64,000 nt of DNA, taken from NCBI GenBank assembly GCA_010093685.1, contig MU006235.1, positions 120,711 through 184,710 on the forward strand, given 5' to 3'. This DNA comes from Ophiobolus disseminans. Its lineage: Eukaryota > Ascomycota > Dothideomycetes > Pleosporales > Phaeosphaeriaceae. Within the stretch, counting starts at the first letter, position 1. Each line of letters begins with the position of its first letter. The notes under the pieces are model-generated. The model worked only from the letters and a program-made list of their open reading frames with translations. It was not told the DNA's origin and did no database searches. Positions 21,662 to 33,388 of the stretch are shown piece after piece. Position numbers and translations under genes: made by a program.

Positions 21662-23803
21662 TGCGAATAGAATGGCTTCTGTCGCAGTAGTCGTGAGATA
21701 GAAGCAGGGGGTGGTTGGAAGCTCAGAGAGTGTTGTAAAGCTGTTCAAATGGAAGAAGTGGGTGATTGGAAGTGTGTGGTAGGAGTGGTGGATTGTTATC
21801 AGCCCGATTTCCTCTCATAAATTGCTGCCGTTCACCGCTAAGAAGTAGCTCGCAAGAAACCCCCTCAGGACGCCATTGAGGAGCTAAGGAGTATTTCTTA
21901 TCAACCCCCCTCCGCAACTCAAGCTCAGAAGCATGTTCTTTGATACTCGTAGACACACCTACTGTGAGAATACTACAATCATCCTGCACCAGTACGACTA
22001 GAACCACGAGTGCCTCCAAAAATTGGCTGCTTGTCCATTACTTCCTCGCCATCAACTATTCACCATCTGTTCCGATAAGAGAGCTTATCGATAGTCTAGC
22101 AACCCTGAGGCATAGCGGATGTTAGTGCCTTGGATATTCAGTCATAAGACTCATCTTCGGCATGTTAGTTACCTACTAGTGTTAGACACCGCCTTCTAGA
22201 AGACCCGAGAAGACCTCGGGATGGGGTAACGAAAACACGATAAGAGATCGCGAAGCCAAGTGCCTCAAATCGGGTCGAAGTAAGGATCTTGTCTAAACGG
22301 AATGCAATAGGAATGTAAAAACGTTTTTGGTACAATACAGCAAGCTGTTTTGTTCTTGTCGCGCACTGCAACTGCAGGCAGCAGGACCTTCGCAGAGGTA
22401 GTAGGAGCCGCTCATCACTCGAGCAGTAGCGCGTCGCTTCTAAAAGCCTAGATGCTTATCGATACCTAGATAGAGCTTGCCATTGGCTTTTCGTTGTCGT
22501 TGACTAAAATCCTTCGCGACGTGCACGACTCTTTCTTCGCCTATTGAATCTATTCACGAGACCGTATGAAGTTACGAGAGAAACCGGAACGATAAACCTC
22601 AACTTCCGATGCTCTTCCCGTTCTTTTCTTCTTGCATGCATACAAAATCTTCCTGTTCTAGTCCACTGAGGGCGTTAAGCTGATCGTGAGCACGTCTGAT
22701 TCGTCACGTTTAGCAGCGCGATGCACGCCCGCAGCATTGCAGCGCAGAGTGTAGCATGTTAAAAGTGTGAGCGGCATACAAAATATGGTGAGGAGAGTGC
22801 ATCTGACAAGAATTGTAAACTATCGCAGTTGATGGACGTTGATGTCGCCGGTGGGTATCAAGGTTCCGGCGCATACAGTACGTGGCGTTCCAAAAATCTT
22901 CGGCCCCACAAGCTTACCGGTAAATGAACATCCACCTGCTTTATCGCTCAAGTCGATCCGAGCAGTCTGGATTCCTATTCAGCACAACATATCCACCTCA
23001 GATGTGACTGTATATCACTCAGGCGAATTTTTTAATATTTCATTATTGCTGAAGCCACATAGCAGACTGATAAGCTGTTCTGAAAGTAAAAACTATCTAC
23101 TCATGAACCGCGATTGCTCGCGGTTCTATGGTACAGTACCAAAAAGCTAATTAGCACGTTAAGCCGTGACAGGACTTCAGTACAGTTTCATACCCCACTG
23201 GAATCAGGTTTGGATTCGTTGTCGAGGTCCTCGCCGCATTTTCACTTTGGACACACCTGGTGAGCACGCACATTCAAAGTGCGGCGCAGCACCAACATGA
23301 CCAATAAGATGATAAGTCAAACCTGACAATCGATAAGGGAGTTATGAAGAAGTGTATCGATAAGTATTGCACACCTGTTTAGCGTACATTAATGGCTCGT
23401 AGGTCGCGCTGTAGAAATTACGATTAGATTCCATCTGCGATCTAATCATCAGAACACCACTCCAACGACATGTCACTGCTAGATGATCAAGCAGAGAGTT
23501 CACGCTTACCAGCTCAGCATGTTTTTAACCAAAGGCTAGCGCTCTGCAGTCTTCATCAAGTGCTGACGGACTGCCTAACATGGTCAGCTTATTCGCCCGG
23601 TTACAGTATGTTCAGCCAATGCCCTTTCAATTAGACGATGATGAAGTGCCGCACGTGTTGCGGTTGGTGGCACAGTGACACCAGATATCAAGAGTTACCA
23701 ACCTATATCCGCTAACGCCATCGTTCGCCCTCTACGCCGCCTCTTATATTTGCTATATTCTGGATATTTCCACCTCCACCTCCCGCAATTTCATCACATC
23801 AAA
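21662..23803. other. Intergenic, 2.1 kb, no gene recognised
   Basis: Divergent spacer between the Cys-rich gene and the flavo-oxidase at 23804. Open readings here are short and without recognisable domains. A small perfect hairpin (ACCGCG/CGCGGT arms, 6-nt loop) lies at about 23108-23125. No tRNA or rRNA features seen. Confidence 0.5.
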
Positions 23804-25407
23804 ATGACGCCCAAAAGATCAGTCTCCACTGAGGATGTCGCAGCGCTACGAGAATTGTTGCGCGCAACTGACGCACAGCTTGTAACACCAGAGGAGGAGG
23901 AGGCGTACACCCAGTCCATCCGCCGCTGGTCTCGCGCAGCCGAGAAGCCTGCTGGAGCTTGTCTCATCCCCAGGTCGGCTGAAGCCGTATCAATCGCACT
24001 CAAGTATGCATCACAGCAAGGCCTTGACATCGCCGTCAAAGGGGGCGGACACTCTACAGCTGGTGCTTCATCCACCGATGGCGGCTTGCTCATCGACCTG
24101 AATACACACATGCGCACTACGTCAGTTGACACCGATAAGAAGACCATCAGGATTGGTGGCGGCGCAACTTGGGGAGACGTCGATTCCGCCCTCGCGCCCC
24201 ACGGCCTTGCTGCAGTTGGCGGAACGGTAGCGGACACTGGAGTCGGCGGGTTGACGTTTGGCGGCGGGTTCGGGTGGCTTACAGTTAAATACGGCCTCGT
24301 GGTCGACAACCTTCTCGAATGCACCATTGTTCTTGCAGATGGACGTATTGTCAAAGCCTCATCGACCGAGAACGAGGACCTGTTCTGGGGCTTGCGAGGC
24401 GCAGGCCAGAACTTCGGCGTCGGCATCGATTTCGTATTCCAAGCTTACGAACAAGGCAAGATGTGGGCAGGCTTCATGATCTTTCCTCCCGTCCCAGACA
24501 TCATTACCAAGGTTGTGGAAGCAAGCAACAAGATCTTCTTGCCTGGTGTCGATGGCAAGAGCAAGGCGACAGGGCGCGCCAGCAGTGGCCTCGGCTTCGT
24601 GAGACCGCCCGAGGCAGGTTTCCAAACAATGTTTTTCGCCGCCGTGGTGTTCGACGGATCTGAGGAGGAAGGTAGAGAACTTTTCAAGGAGATAGTGGAC
24701 CTAGAGCCCGTCGCGAGTACCATGGCGATGGTGTCGTACGAGAATGCAAACAAGCTGCTGGCGCCTCCGATCGGCGCTCGCGTCTCGCTTAAGGGATCAT
24801 CATTCGAGTTGCCCATTCGGCCAGACTTCATCCTGTCTATCCTCGAATCTTATGCCAAATTTACCGACAAAGTATCAGATGCGAAGGGCAGCCAGATTAT
24901 GTGGGAATTGCTCGATCCGACTCAGATAATCCAAGTATCCAACTCGGCGACGGCGTTTGCTAATCGTGGGCGTCACTTCAATATTGCTATTGCACCGTTG
25001 TGGTGGGATCAGGCGAACGATGCGGTATGTCGCCAGTGGTCGCGCGACGTGGCGAAATTGCTCAAGACCGAGTTGGAGAGGGGAAGCGCCGAGACGGCCC
25101 AAAGCGAGGATGGTTGGGTCGGGAAGAGAGGTGAGCATGGCGCTTCGATGGTATATGGGAACTATGATCGTAAGTGCACACCTTACATTCCTCATCCTAC
25201 AAGCGATCGGTTGGCTGTTGGGAGTGCATCACTCGTACTGCCCATTGAGCTCCACGGTCCAGAAGCTAACTTGTTTTAGAGTACGAAGAAAGATCTAAAG
25301 ACGTATTCGGAGGAAACTATGAGCGCCTGCAAGAGCTGAAAGCGAAGTACGACCCAGACAACATGTTCAACAAGCTGTTTGCCATCACACCGAAGGCTGG
25401 CACTTGA
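23804..25407 (+). CDS. FAD-linked (BBE-like) oxidoreductase, no signal peptide
   Basis: Two exons, 23804-25169 and 25280-25407; 110-nt intron in phase 1; 497 aa. The second exon is needed to finish the BBE domain: YEERSKDVFGGNYERLQ then KYDPDNMFNKLF. The start is the ATG at 23804; the upstream in-frame codon at 23675 is GTG. FAD domain: IAVKGGGHSTAGAS (His of the covalent link), AAVGGTVADTGVGGLTFGGGFGW and DLFWGLRGAGQNFGV. The second-link Cys is absent. Lack of a signal peptide points to an intracellular enzyme. Similar to 6-hydroxynicotine-oxidase-like fungal proteins; substrate unknown. Confidence 0.88.
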
Positions 25408-25577
25408 GGCACCATACAAAGAGCGACCGAGAAATGTGATTAGTCTCAAATGTTCGTATTCGGTGTGCAAATTGCAGTGATGGGTAATATTTCAGCTCTC
25501 GGTTGACCAATGACCAATGACTAACCTGCAGCCGAGAAGAGTAATCTCCTCAACTCCCATTCCTGCCCATGAGCCAT

Positions 25578-26438
25578 TTACCTTTCCACCTTCTTCCCGT
25601 CGACCCAAATATCAACTGCTTCATTATAGAAGCACAGATGCCCTGCGATTGCCGCACTCTCCATGGTCGGTGTCCGATAGTACCAGACTAGATTCTTATG
25701 CAGCTTTCCATCCACATTAACATGATAGTAATTCGCCTTGCCTTTGTACGGACACAGCGTCTCCAGATCACTCGGCATCAAAAGATCCCATTTTACGCTC
25801 GTAGGCGGCAAATAGTAGCGCGTGCGCAGGGTAGTCTCCAGAAGGAACAGTGGACTGCTGCTTTCGGCGAGCGTCACGCCGTCCAAGGCGATTTTCACGG
25901 ATCGCGTAGAGGACAGAATGTCGATGCGCTTGTAGGGGTCTTTAGGGTGACAGAATGTTTCCACGTCTTCTTCGAACCACTTGTCCATGGCGCGGAACTC
26001 GATTTTGACGAGGTCTTTGAGTGCAGGAGTGTTGAAGATGATGACGCGGTCTGTGCTGCGGCCTGCGACTGTCAAGCGGGCGAGGTGCGCAGAGCCATTG
26101 GTGCCGTCTACTTCGGAGAGTTTGCTGAGGTCGGCATCCGGGGAGAAGCTCGATAACGGGACGTAGTACCTGAGATGGTTTAGTGGGCTGGACGTCAACT
26201 TCATGGGGGATATTTGAAGACGTGCTGTGGATAGTTGGAGACCTCCCAAACGAAGTGCGCTTCGGTGGTGTCAAAGACATATTTACCGTTGAATAAGCCA
26301 CGGATGCGTCTGTGAGTTGGTTCGGATTTGCGTGGACCGTTGCCTACAAGTTGCTGTGCGAGCCTGGCGAGACTAGATTCATAAGCTCGAGCGCGTTTGG
26401 ATGAGCAGGATCGTGACCGACTCGCTGGTATTGGCCAT
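25578..26438 (-). CDS. DUF427 domain protein (two copies of the domain)
   Basis: The main exon (26169-25578) is certain and the exon before it (down to 26226) is well supported by RIRGLFNGKYVFDTT and VWEVSNYPQ, the start of the first DUF427 unit. Joining them as NYPQ-YYVPLSSF needs an intron at 26170-26225 (56 nt, branch CACTAAAC) with a GC donor instead of GT. The second unit contains VKIALDGVTLAES, RYYLPPTSVKWDLL and CPYKGKANYY. The 5' end is uncertain: no in-frame ATG precedes KSEPTHRRIRG; one solution starts at 26438 and uses a weak GTCGGT donor (intron 26380-26323 region not proven). A one-base shift that broke the original start at about 26382 is the alternative. Molecular role of DUF427 is unknown. 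Confidence 0.7.
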
Positions 26439-28397
26439 GTTGTATCGTTGTCGAGCTGGCTGCAGGAGTGGTTTCAAAATGTGTATGAAGCGCATACGAA
26501 TCGTGAATGAGTCTGATGTTTTCAGGACATGTTGATGACTTCGCAGGAAGTGATGATGCTGATGATGTTCGCCAGCAGTGACGAGCCATTCGCGGGGTTG
26601 ACCTGCAGCGGCAAGACTAGCCGAGCCCTACCTCTGTTGATGGAGCCCTACCTCTGTTGATGGAGCAAGATGTAAATTGACGAAAGCAATCGTTTAATTG
26701 CTGAACATTGCATAGGTAGGCATGGAGGCCGCCTGTATTCACGGGCGTAAGTTTAATGGCCGGTCAGTCCTAAACATGTATTGTGTGCCTAAAAGATGAC
26801 ATGCGTCCTGAGAATGCATCTCTGACTGTAAGTCTGGTGTCTCTGGATGTGATGCAGCAGCGCAATCTCCCAAGTGGAACCGCGTGCCTGCGCCCAGAGA
26901 TGAGTAAGAGCCAAGCCGGCGGAAGGTCGAGTATGGTCCTGCGTCAGTACAGTCTTTGCAAGCATCAAGTCGAAAGGGGGTGGAACCAGAAGTGACGTCG
27001 AGCGACGGAGGGAGCATTGCGCGCTTAGTCAAGGCGTAAGGCGGGTTGCGGGTCTCCTGAGTCGGAAGGCGCGATGAAGCACCGCGCTCTCAACAGCTCT
27101 ACCCGCTGGACGATCTCGCACCTTGAATCTCCTGCTGTCTTCCGGTGTGAGACTACAGAATGCGATGGATACGCAGTGCCCCAGTATTCATCAAATGTTT
27201 ACAGCTCCCTAACCCGTTCAGGCCGCGAAGGCCTGAAACAGCCATGGGTGGCGGAGCTGACAGTTTCTCTCGGCAGGGGTAGAGGCTCTAGGCAGGGGAA
27301 GTAAGAAGAAAACAAGCTCGACAACACCAGAAAGCACGCGGCGGCGGAGGAGTGATCGCGATGCTCACAGTGGTGGAAGAGGCGCCACGTAGGAATTGGC
27401 TTTTGCACCAAGCCGGCAAGCCCTGGGACCGCCGTGCACAAGATTCCGATCATCGCGACAAGCAAAGACGGCAAGACGCGATTATCTCGTAAAGAGCGGA
27501 GCCAATAAGGTTCCCCTCATCCAGCTTGCTGTGCGCCGTGCGCTGTACACCCAAAACCTCGTGTCTGCGCGAGGAGCCATGTGCCTTGCTTGCGCTGGAC
27601 CTCGTTGGAGCGCGGTGCCGACAGCAATAGCGCCCGCCCAACGACTTCGCGCCAGCTCCCTATTGCACGGCGTTGCATGCAGTGGCAGCCAAGAACGCCC
27701 GCAAACACGACCCACCGGCCAAGTATTGTTCCTCGTATTTTGAGTTGCCCCAAGATTTACGCTGCTTTCTGTCTATTTCTTGGTAGTTTCAGCCCCGCCT
27801 TGACTACATCTGGTTCGTGCTAATGGTCCCTGATTACCACAGCTCAACTATCCATCTTCATGTGACTGCGCTTGAGCAGCTCCAGCAGGAACCCGTTATG
27901 GCCTGCACTCGGAAATGGATCACACCACCATCACGACTCTAAACAACAGTGGAGTGGGTAACCAGCCCGGGCTGCCGTCTCCACAAACCTCCAGGAGAGT
28001 CTTCTTCAATTCAGGGGTTGGCCTGCTCTAGCCGTGCACCAGCAACGCATGGTCAGCACAGCTTATTCCCGAAATGGCATAAGCGCTCGTCTGATCTGCA
28101 CTTGCCGAGCCCATGGCAGCCCTAAATAGAAGCAAAGCTCCCGAAACGACAGGGCTGCTTCGCGAAGGCTTGCATGCCTGGCGCGCTAGGCAAATTTCGC
28201 AGGTGTCATGCTTGAGCCGCTGCGTCGGAGCGGCATTATATGTATTGGGGAAGAGCCTCCCTTATTGAGACCTTACGACAATCGTCTTGCTCTCCTAACC
28301 CTCTTTTTAATCCGTTGGGTGTCAAAACTCAACGACTGGAAGTCAATTCGGCTTCTGTACACTCGCTTTCCGCAGTCTCTCGCTATACAACCTTCTA
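26439..28397. other. Intergenic, 2.0 kb, no gene recognised
   Basis: Divergent spacer between the DUF427 gene and the deacetylase. Open readings occur on both strands (for example near 27396-27743) but overlap each other, are Arg/Ala-rich and lack domains. Contains the 20-bp tandem duplication listed separately. Confidence 0.5.
26623..26664. repeat. 20-bp tandem duplication
   Basis: Two adjacent exact copies of a 20-bp unit beginning GAGCCCTACC at 26623 and 26643. Simple tandem duplication; no function assigned. Confidence 0.85.
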
Positions 28398-30915
28398 ATG
28401 CATACTTCTTCTCTAATCGGCCTCGTGGCCGCATTCAGCACCCAGGTCTTCGCCGCCTGCTCGGGACCCACCAAGATCGACGACTTTTCCAAATGGTCGA
28501 CCAAGACCAACAGCCTGGGTGAATGGACCAGCGGTATGGCAATAATTCTTCATGATTCCGGAATCTGTCGCTAATGTGTCTCCAGATGATAGCAGCATGA
28601 GCTCTATCTCGGCCACCAGCGGCGTGCTCAACTTCAAGCCCAAGTCTGGATCGTACTTCTATGAGACGTTCCCTTGCCAGGCCGCTTCCAGCAAGGAGCT
28701 CAGCGCAGTGCAGTTCACCCTCAAGGGCCCCTCCCAGGGTTCCGTTGTGGTTGAGCTTCAGACCAAGGCTTCCTGCTCCGCCGCAAGCTACAGCTCCTAC
28801 TACACTCAGGTTACTGGCTTGACTGGCAACTCCCAGACCATCACTCTGCCGTTCACTGCATTCTCTGGTGCCAATGGGAACGCCGTCACCGGTCTCGTTT
28901 GGTCTGGTTTCTCCTCCAACACAGTTACATGGCAGCTGAGCAACATCGCGCTCGTCTGCCCTACCTCCGGTGGTTCCCCCAGCTCTGCTGCTCCCGCCTC
29001 AAGCAGGGCAGCGTCCAGCTCGGCTGCTCCCGCCTCAAGCAGGGCTTCGTCCAGCGCGGCTGCTTCTGTCTCAAGCAGGGCCGCATCTAGCTCTGCTGTT
29101 TCTGCTACCCGAGTCAGCTCGTCGGTTGCCTCTTCCGTTTCCAGGGCTTCGAGTGTCTCCTCCGCACGCAGCACCCTTGCGACTGTCTCCTCCTCCCAGG
29201 CTTCTGGAACATGCGCTCCTCTCCTCATCGACGACTGGATCTCCCAGTCCCGTCTCACTTTCTTGTTCTACAACTCCTTCAACTATCCAACCTCCGCAGA
29301 TGACTCCGTCCAGTCCCTCACTGTTGGCAAGCCCTCGTCCAACCGCGTAGAGATCGTTCCCAAGGGAGATGGTGGCTACTTCTACAGCCAGTTTCCCTGT
29401 GTCGATGCTAGTACCAAATATGGAGGCATCTCTCTCCGTATCAAGGCTCCCAGGGGTGCCACCTTGTCCGTTGAGCTCGATTCTTCCGATAACTGCGATC
29501 CCGTGGCTGCCAAGACCGAAACCCATTCGTCTGCTGAACTCGGCTGGACATTTGATGGCACCGAGAAGCTTTACAGCATTCCCTTCTCCAAGTACCCCTC
29601 GCTGAACAAGGCAAAGCTCACCACTATTTTGTTCTCTGGGTTCTCCACTACCGTGTCTTTTGGTCCTATGTCCTTCTACTGTGGCAACACCGTCTCCGAG
29701 TGGGTCGTTGCTCCTGTCGATGGTGGCTCTGGCTCAAGCTCCACCGTTGCTGCCCCCCCGAACCCTTCCGCCACTGCTCTCGTCGTCGATAAGTTTGCCA
29801 ACGCTAACACGAACGCCATGGGCAACTGGCACGGTGGCGATGATGGCATGACGCTCGCCTACAACGGCGGAAAGCTCACCATCACCTCCCCCGATGCTGA
29901 CTACTCTTTCTACACTCAAGTTTCTGGTACCTGCAGTGACTTCAACAAGTACAAGGGATCTTACCTTCACATCGCCTACTCTGGAACCACCAAATTCACT
30001 GTCGCGCTTCAGCAACACAACCAGGGCTGTAACTCGGAAGTTGCTCCCTTCCCCGAGACTTGGGATTCTGCTGATGCTGAGCGTTATGCTAAGAACGGTA
30101 ACATCTACATCCCAATGAGCCACTTCAAGGTCGACTTTTCCCGTGTCATTGGTTTCGCCCTCAAGGGTTTCCACACCACCGAGTCCGTCACTCTATCCTC
30201 CATTGAGATCGTTCCTTCCGTCCCTGCTGGTTTCGCCATCCCTCCCAAGGACGACACCGGTACGCTTGTGTTCGCCTGCAAGCGCCCCAACTCGTTCGCT
30301 TTCGCCATTGATGATGGTATTCCAGGCTTTGCCCAGGATGTCCTGAAGATCATCCGTGAAGAGAAAATCAAGGTCACCTTCTTCACTGTTGGCGCACCTC
30401 TCCTTGACCAAGGCACCAACCTGACCAACGTCTACAAGGAGATGATGTCTGCTGGCCACCAGCTCGCGCTCCACTCCTTCACCCACCCGAAGATGGAGTC
30501 GCTGCCCGATTACGCCGCCATCGACTGGGAGTACAACGAGGACATCAAGGCTATGAAGTCTCAGTTCAACGGCCTCGAGACCCCCTACTTCCGTCCTCCC
30601 TTTGGTAACGAGGGAGCCCGTATGCGCGCCCGTCTTGCGAAGGCTGTCGGCCCCAAGGCAACCATCACCAACTGGTCCGTCGATGTTGAGGACTGGCTGT
30701 GGGCCGAGACCAGCACCCCTGAGAATCAGTTGACTGCCTTCAAGCGTGACGTTGCCAAGGGCGGCAACCTTGTTGTCCTCCATTACTTGTACCCGTCCAC
30801 CGTCCAATACTTGAGGGAGTTCATCCAGATCGCTAAGGCTACTGGCAAGGACCTCATGCGTGTTGATCAGTGTATGGAGGACCCCGCTGCTCCTCCTTAC
30901 GTCAAGGGACAGTAG
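28398..30915 (+). CDS. Secreted polysaccharide (chitin-type) deacetylase with three N-terminal beta-domains
   Basis: Two exons, 28398-28533 and 28586-30915; 52-nt intron, phase 1; 821 aa. Signal peptide MHTSSLIGLVAAFSTQVFAA. Three related Cys-containing beta-sandwich-like units follow, each starting with an (I/V)DD/VDK-F/W motif (KIDDFSKW, LIDDWISQ, VVDKFANAN) and carrying an SYFYETFPC/GGYFYSQFPC-type strand. The first and second are joined by a Ser/Ala-rich linker with 12-residue repeats. The C-terminal NodB domain has all motifs: AIDDG (Asp621-622), HSFTHP (His675, His679), RPPFG (Arg715), SVDVEDW and VVLHYLYPST. It would remove acetyl groups from chitin or another wall polymer. The strong preference for C-ending codons suggests high expression. 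Confidence 0.88.
28980..29100 (+). repeat. 36-bp repeats encoding the Ser/Ala linker
   Basis: In-frame repeats of a ~36-bp unit (12 residues, core APASSRAASSS) between the first and second beta-domains of the deacetylase; likely an O-glycosylated spacer of variable length. Confidence 0.7.
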
Positions 30916-31732
30916 ATAGAATGACGAAGGGGTGTGGAGGGGCGAATGCTGGAAGGTCGTTGGAAGAGGTAGTTTTAGACTAGGGATATGGTTCAATCTG
31001 GCTGTAATTGTAATGCGCCTCCGAACAATAGGCATGCACTGCCATCAAATTCTATCTCTTTGCATGTTGGACGAAAAGATCCTTTTGGTGGTGTATAAGT
31101 GCATTGATGCTTGCTCACCATACTAATTGACTAGCCATGACAACAGCACACAGCCACGTCGAGCTTCAACTCAGCTGCGTAGTGTACATTGACTCCACCC
31201 GCATGTGGCCTCGTTCCCAACATTCTTCCATTCGTCATCGTTCATTCTCTGTTCGGCCTGGAGCACCTCACTTACCCACCAGTACTCCTGCCTTCTGGGG
31301 CCAACCGTGTCGCAATCTGGGTCTGAACAGCTGCGTGATTGGCTTGCGCTGCCACTACTCCAATGGCAGGTTCTACTCTTCCAGAATTGAATTCTGCTCT
31401 GAGAGTTGCGAGCTTTGATTTTAGCGTCATTTCTTCAGCTTGGTGAGCTGCTGCATTCGTTGTGGCTGGAAGTGTTGAGGGGTGGTGATTACAAGTAGTT
31501 AGTCTGACTAATAAGTAGGCGGGTGGCTAAGTTCTTAACAGGTGTGCTAGGAAGCTAATGCAGGGTAATGCGCAGAGTGAAGTGAATGGTTACGTCACGG
31601 GAAAGATTTCGCACGCTTTACGGAACACCACAACTCTACAACCTGCGACCCCCACACTAAGGCTTCTCTCCGCTTCAACCGCGCCTTTCTTATGGGGTAC
31701 CATTAGTTACACTCCATCATTCATCAACAAGC
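30916..31732. other. Intergenic, 0.8 kb
   Basis: Spacer between the deacetylase and the second CCCH/Cys-rich gene. No gene-like reading with a domain. Confidence 0.45.
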
Positions 31733-32752
31733 ATGACCAAGCGCGATCCTTCCTCGACTCCTTTGGAGAATGCGCCGTTTGCAAAGAGACCCAAGGATCA
31801 GAATCTCGACGGCGGAACTCACAGTGACGCCCCCACAGTGTCACAGGGTGTATTAGATGAAACGGAGAACTGCGCACCTGAGAGCGATCAGGCGAAAATG
31901 CAGCGACTGGAGCCTGAACTTGCAAACCAGAAAACCCTCGCACATCGCGAGAGAGCCGCGAAAAGCTATTGCCTCGAACAACTTGATGGCACTCGTACCT
32001 CGAATGCGATTACACTTGCAGACATACACGCGGAACACAAAGACCAGCTTATCGAACTCATCGGTGCACAAGAGAAGATGCAGCAGCAGATAAGGGATTT
32101 GCAGAGAGACATCAACAAGATGCGCCTGGAATTGGTCGAGCGGCGGTCAAGTCTACAACTGGCGGACGACGATAAAAGAAGTCATGAGCATCTTACAACA
32201 AGCAACGAGCATACGGTAAAAGACCTCAGAGCGAGACTGGAAGCTACCGAACAGGCACATGATGTGCTCGAAATGAATACGCATGAGAAAGGATGGAATC
32301 CGGACATTGAGTAAGCATTACCTCTCTCTGCCTAGACATTGCAGCTTGACGAGCCAACCTTTATGCATTATATCATGGCCAACCCACCAAAAAGCACTCC
32401 CAAGCCCCATACCGCGAAGCCAAACGGGGCTATCACCTCCTGCACCCAATGCCTGACCCACAACTGGCCCTTCGACAACAACCCTCAGTGCACGAACTGC
32501 ATCCTGCGCGGCAAATCAGACTGCTGCAAATGTGTCAAATGCAAGAGCTATGCAAAGGGGAAATGCAAGAACAAGAGCTGCACATTTGCTCACGAAGGCA
32601 ACACATTCTCGGACGTCGTGCCGTTTTCGAGGTTGAGGAAGCAGAAGGGGGAAGTCAGTAAGGCGCCGGCAGCGCTGGAGAAGAAGGGGGAGTGGAAGGT
32701 GGATGCAAAGGATGAGAAAGGTGTTGCGATGGACTTGGATAAAGCTGGGTGA
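31733..32752 (+). CDS. Coiled-coil plus CCCH/Cys-rich protein (tentative two-exon model)
   Basis: Two open blocks. The first (31733-32310) begins MTKRDPSSTPLENAPFAKR and runs into a long charged helix (about residues 55-185, e.g. KMQQQIRDLQRDINKMRLEL), a likely coiled coil. The second (to 32752) holds CTQCLTHNW, CTNCILRGKSDCCKCVKC and C-x7-C-x4-C-x3-H ending CKNKSCTFAHEGN, then a Lys-rich tail. A GTAAGC donor at 32311 with an AAAAAG acceptor at 32394 (84 nt) keeps the frame; the nearer AG sites do not. Alternatively the second block is its own gene from the ATG at 32363 or 32375. The Cys/His module matches that of the 20612-21661 gene. Function unknown; nucleic-acid binding is inferred from the finger. 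Confidence 0.6.
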
Positions 32753-33388
32753 GGAGATGTAGGAGAAAGAGGAAAACGATGGGAAGGAGGAAGATGGTGC
32801 TTCCTAGGTAAAGAGCCTGCAGCTTGAGGCCCAGTATGCGTGGAAAACCACAGTTCGTGTTCGTGCAATAACATCGTAAGTTAGACGTCGTTGTAGGTAC
32901 CAGAGCGTGCGAACACCCTCACAAACGTGTTCTTTCGTAACGTTGTTACACTCCTCGCTATTTTGATGCCGAAATTTTTCAGGAAGGAGATACCGTCACG
33001 ATGTGGCGGGCACACATTTCTCCCTCGAAATGACTAACTTCCTCTTCATAATCCACGCTATATCATCTCAGATCCACTTACACTTCTTCTTTCTGCCAAC
33101 GGGCGATAACCGTTGAACTCACAAAGATACCTTCGCGCCTTCCTAGGGCTGCAGTGCTCCGAAATCAAACACGACATTCCAAAACAGATATCTATATGTC
33201 TTGCTCTACGATTTTGTGTTTATTTGTGCCTTCCTCTTTCGTTCCTTCTTCTCTTGTCCCTCACTCTTTCGCCGTTTCCTCCTCGTGCCTTCCTCTATTG
33301 TCCCATATATATATATACGACACTTTTCCCCGTCTCCCCCACTTACCTCCATCTTTCCCCCAGTAACTCTCACCCCACATCAAGAAAC
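32753..33388. other. Intergenic with pyrimidine-rich promoter-like tract
   Basis: 636 bp. The last ~170 bp is strongly C/T-rich on the plus strand with an (AT)n run at about 33306-33316, typical of a fungal core promoter/5' UTR ahead of the ATG at 33389. Confidence 0.45.

Noticed and set aside
21723..22019. 98-codon minus reading upstream of the first CCCH gene
   Set aside because: No domain, no ATG context or splice link; likely leader sequence.
10218..25407. A secondary-metabolite cluster around the two flavo-oxidases, HET and FMN genes
   Set aside because: No backbone synthase, transporter or pathway regulator; genes are separated by unrelated ones.
32311..32344. 25- or 34-nt introns joining the two blocks of the second CCCH gene
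   Set aside because: Too short for a fungal intron and out of frame; the 84-nt solution was preferred.
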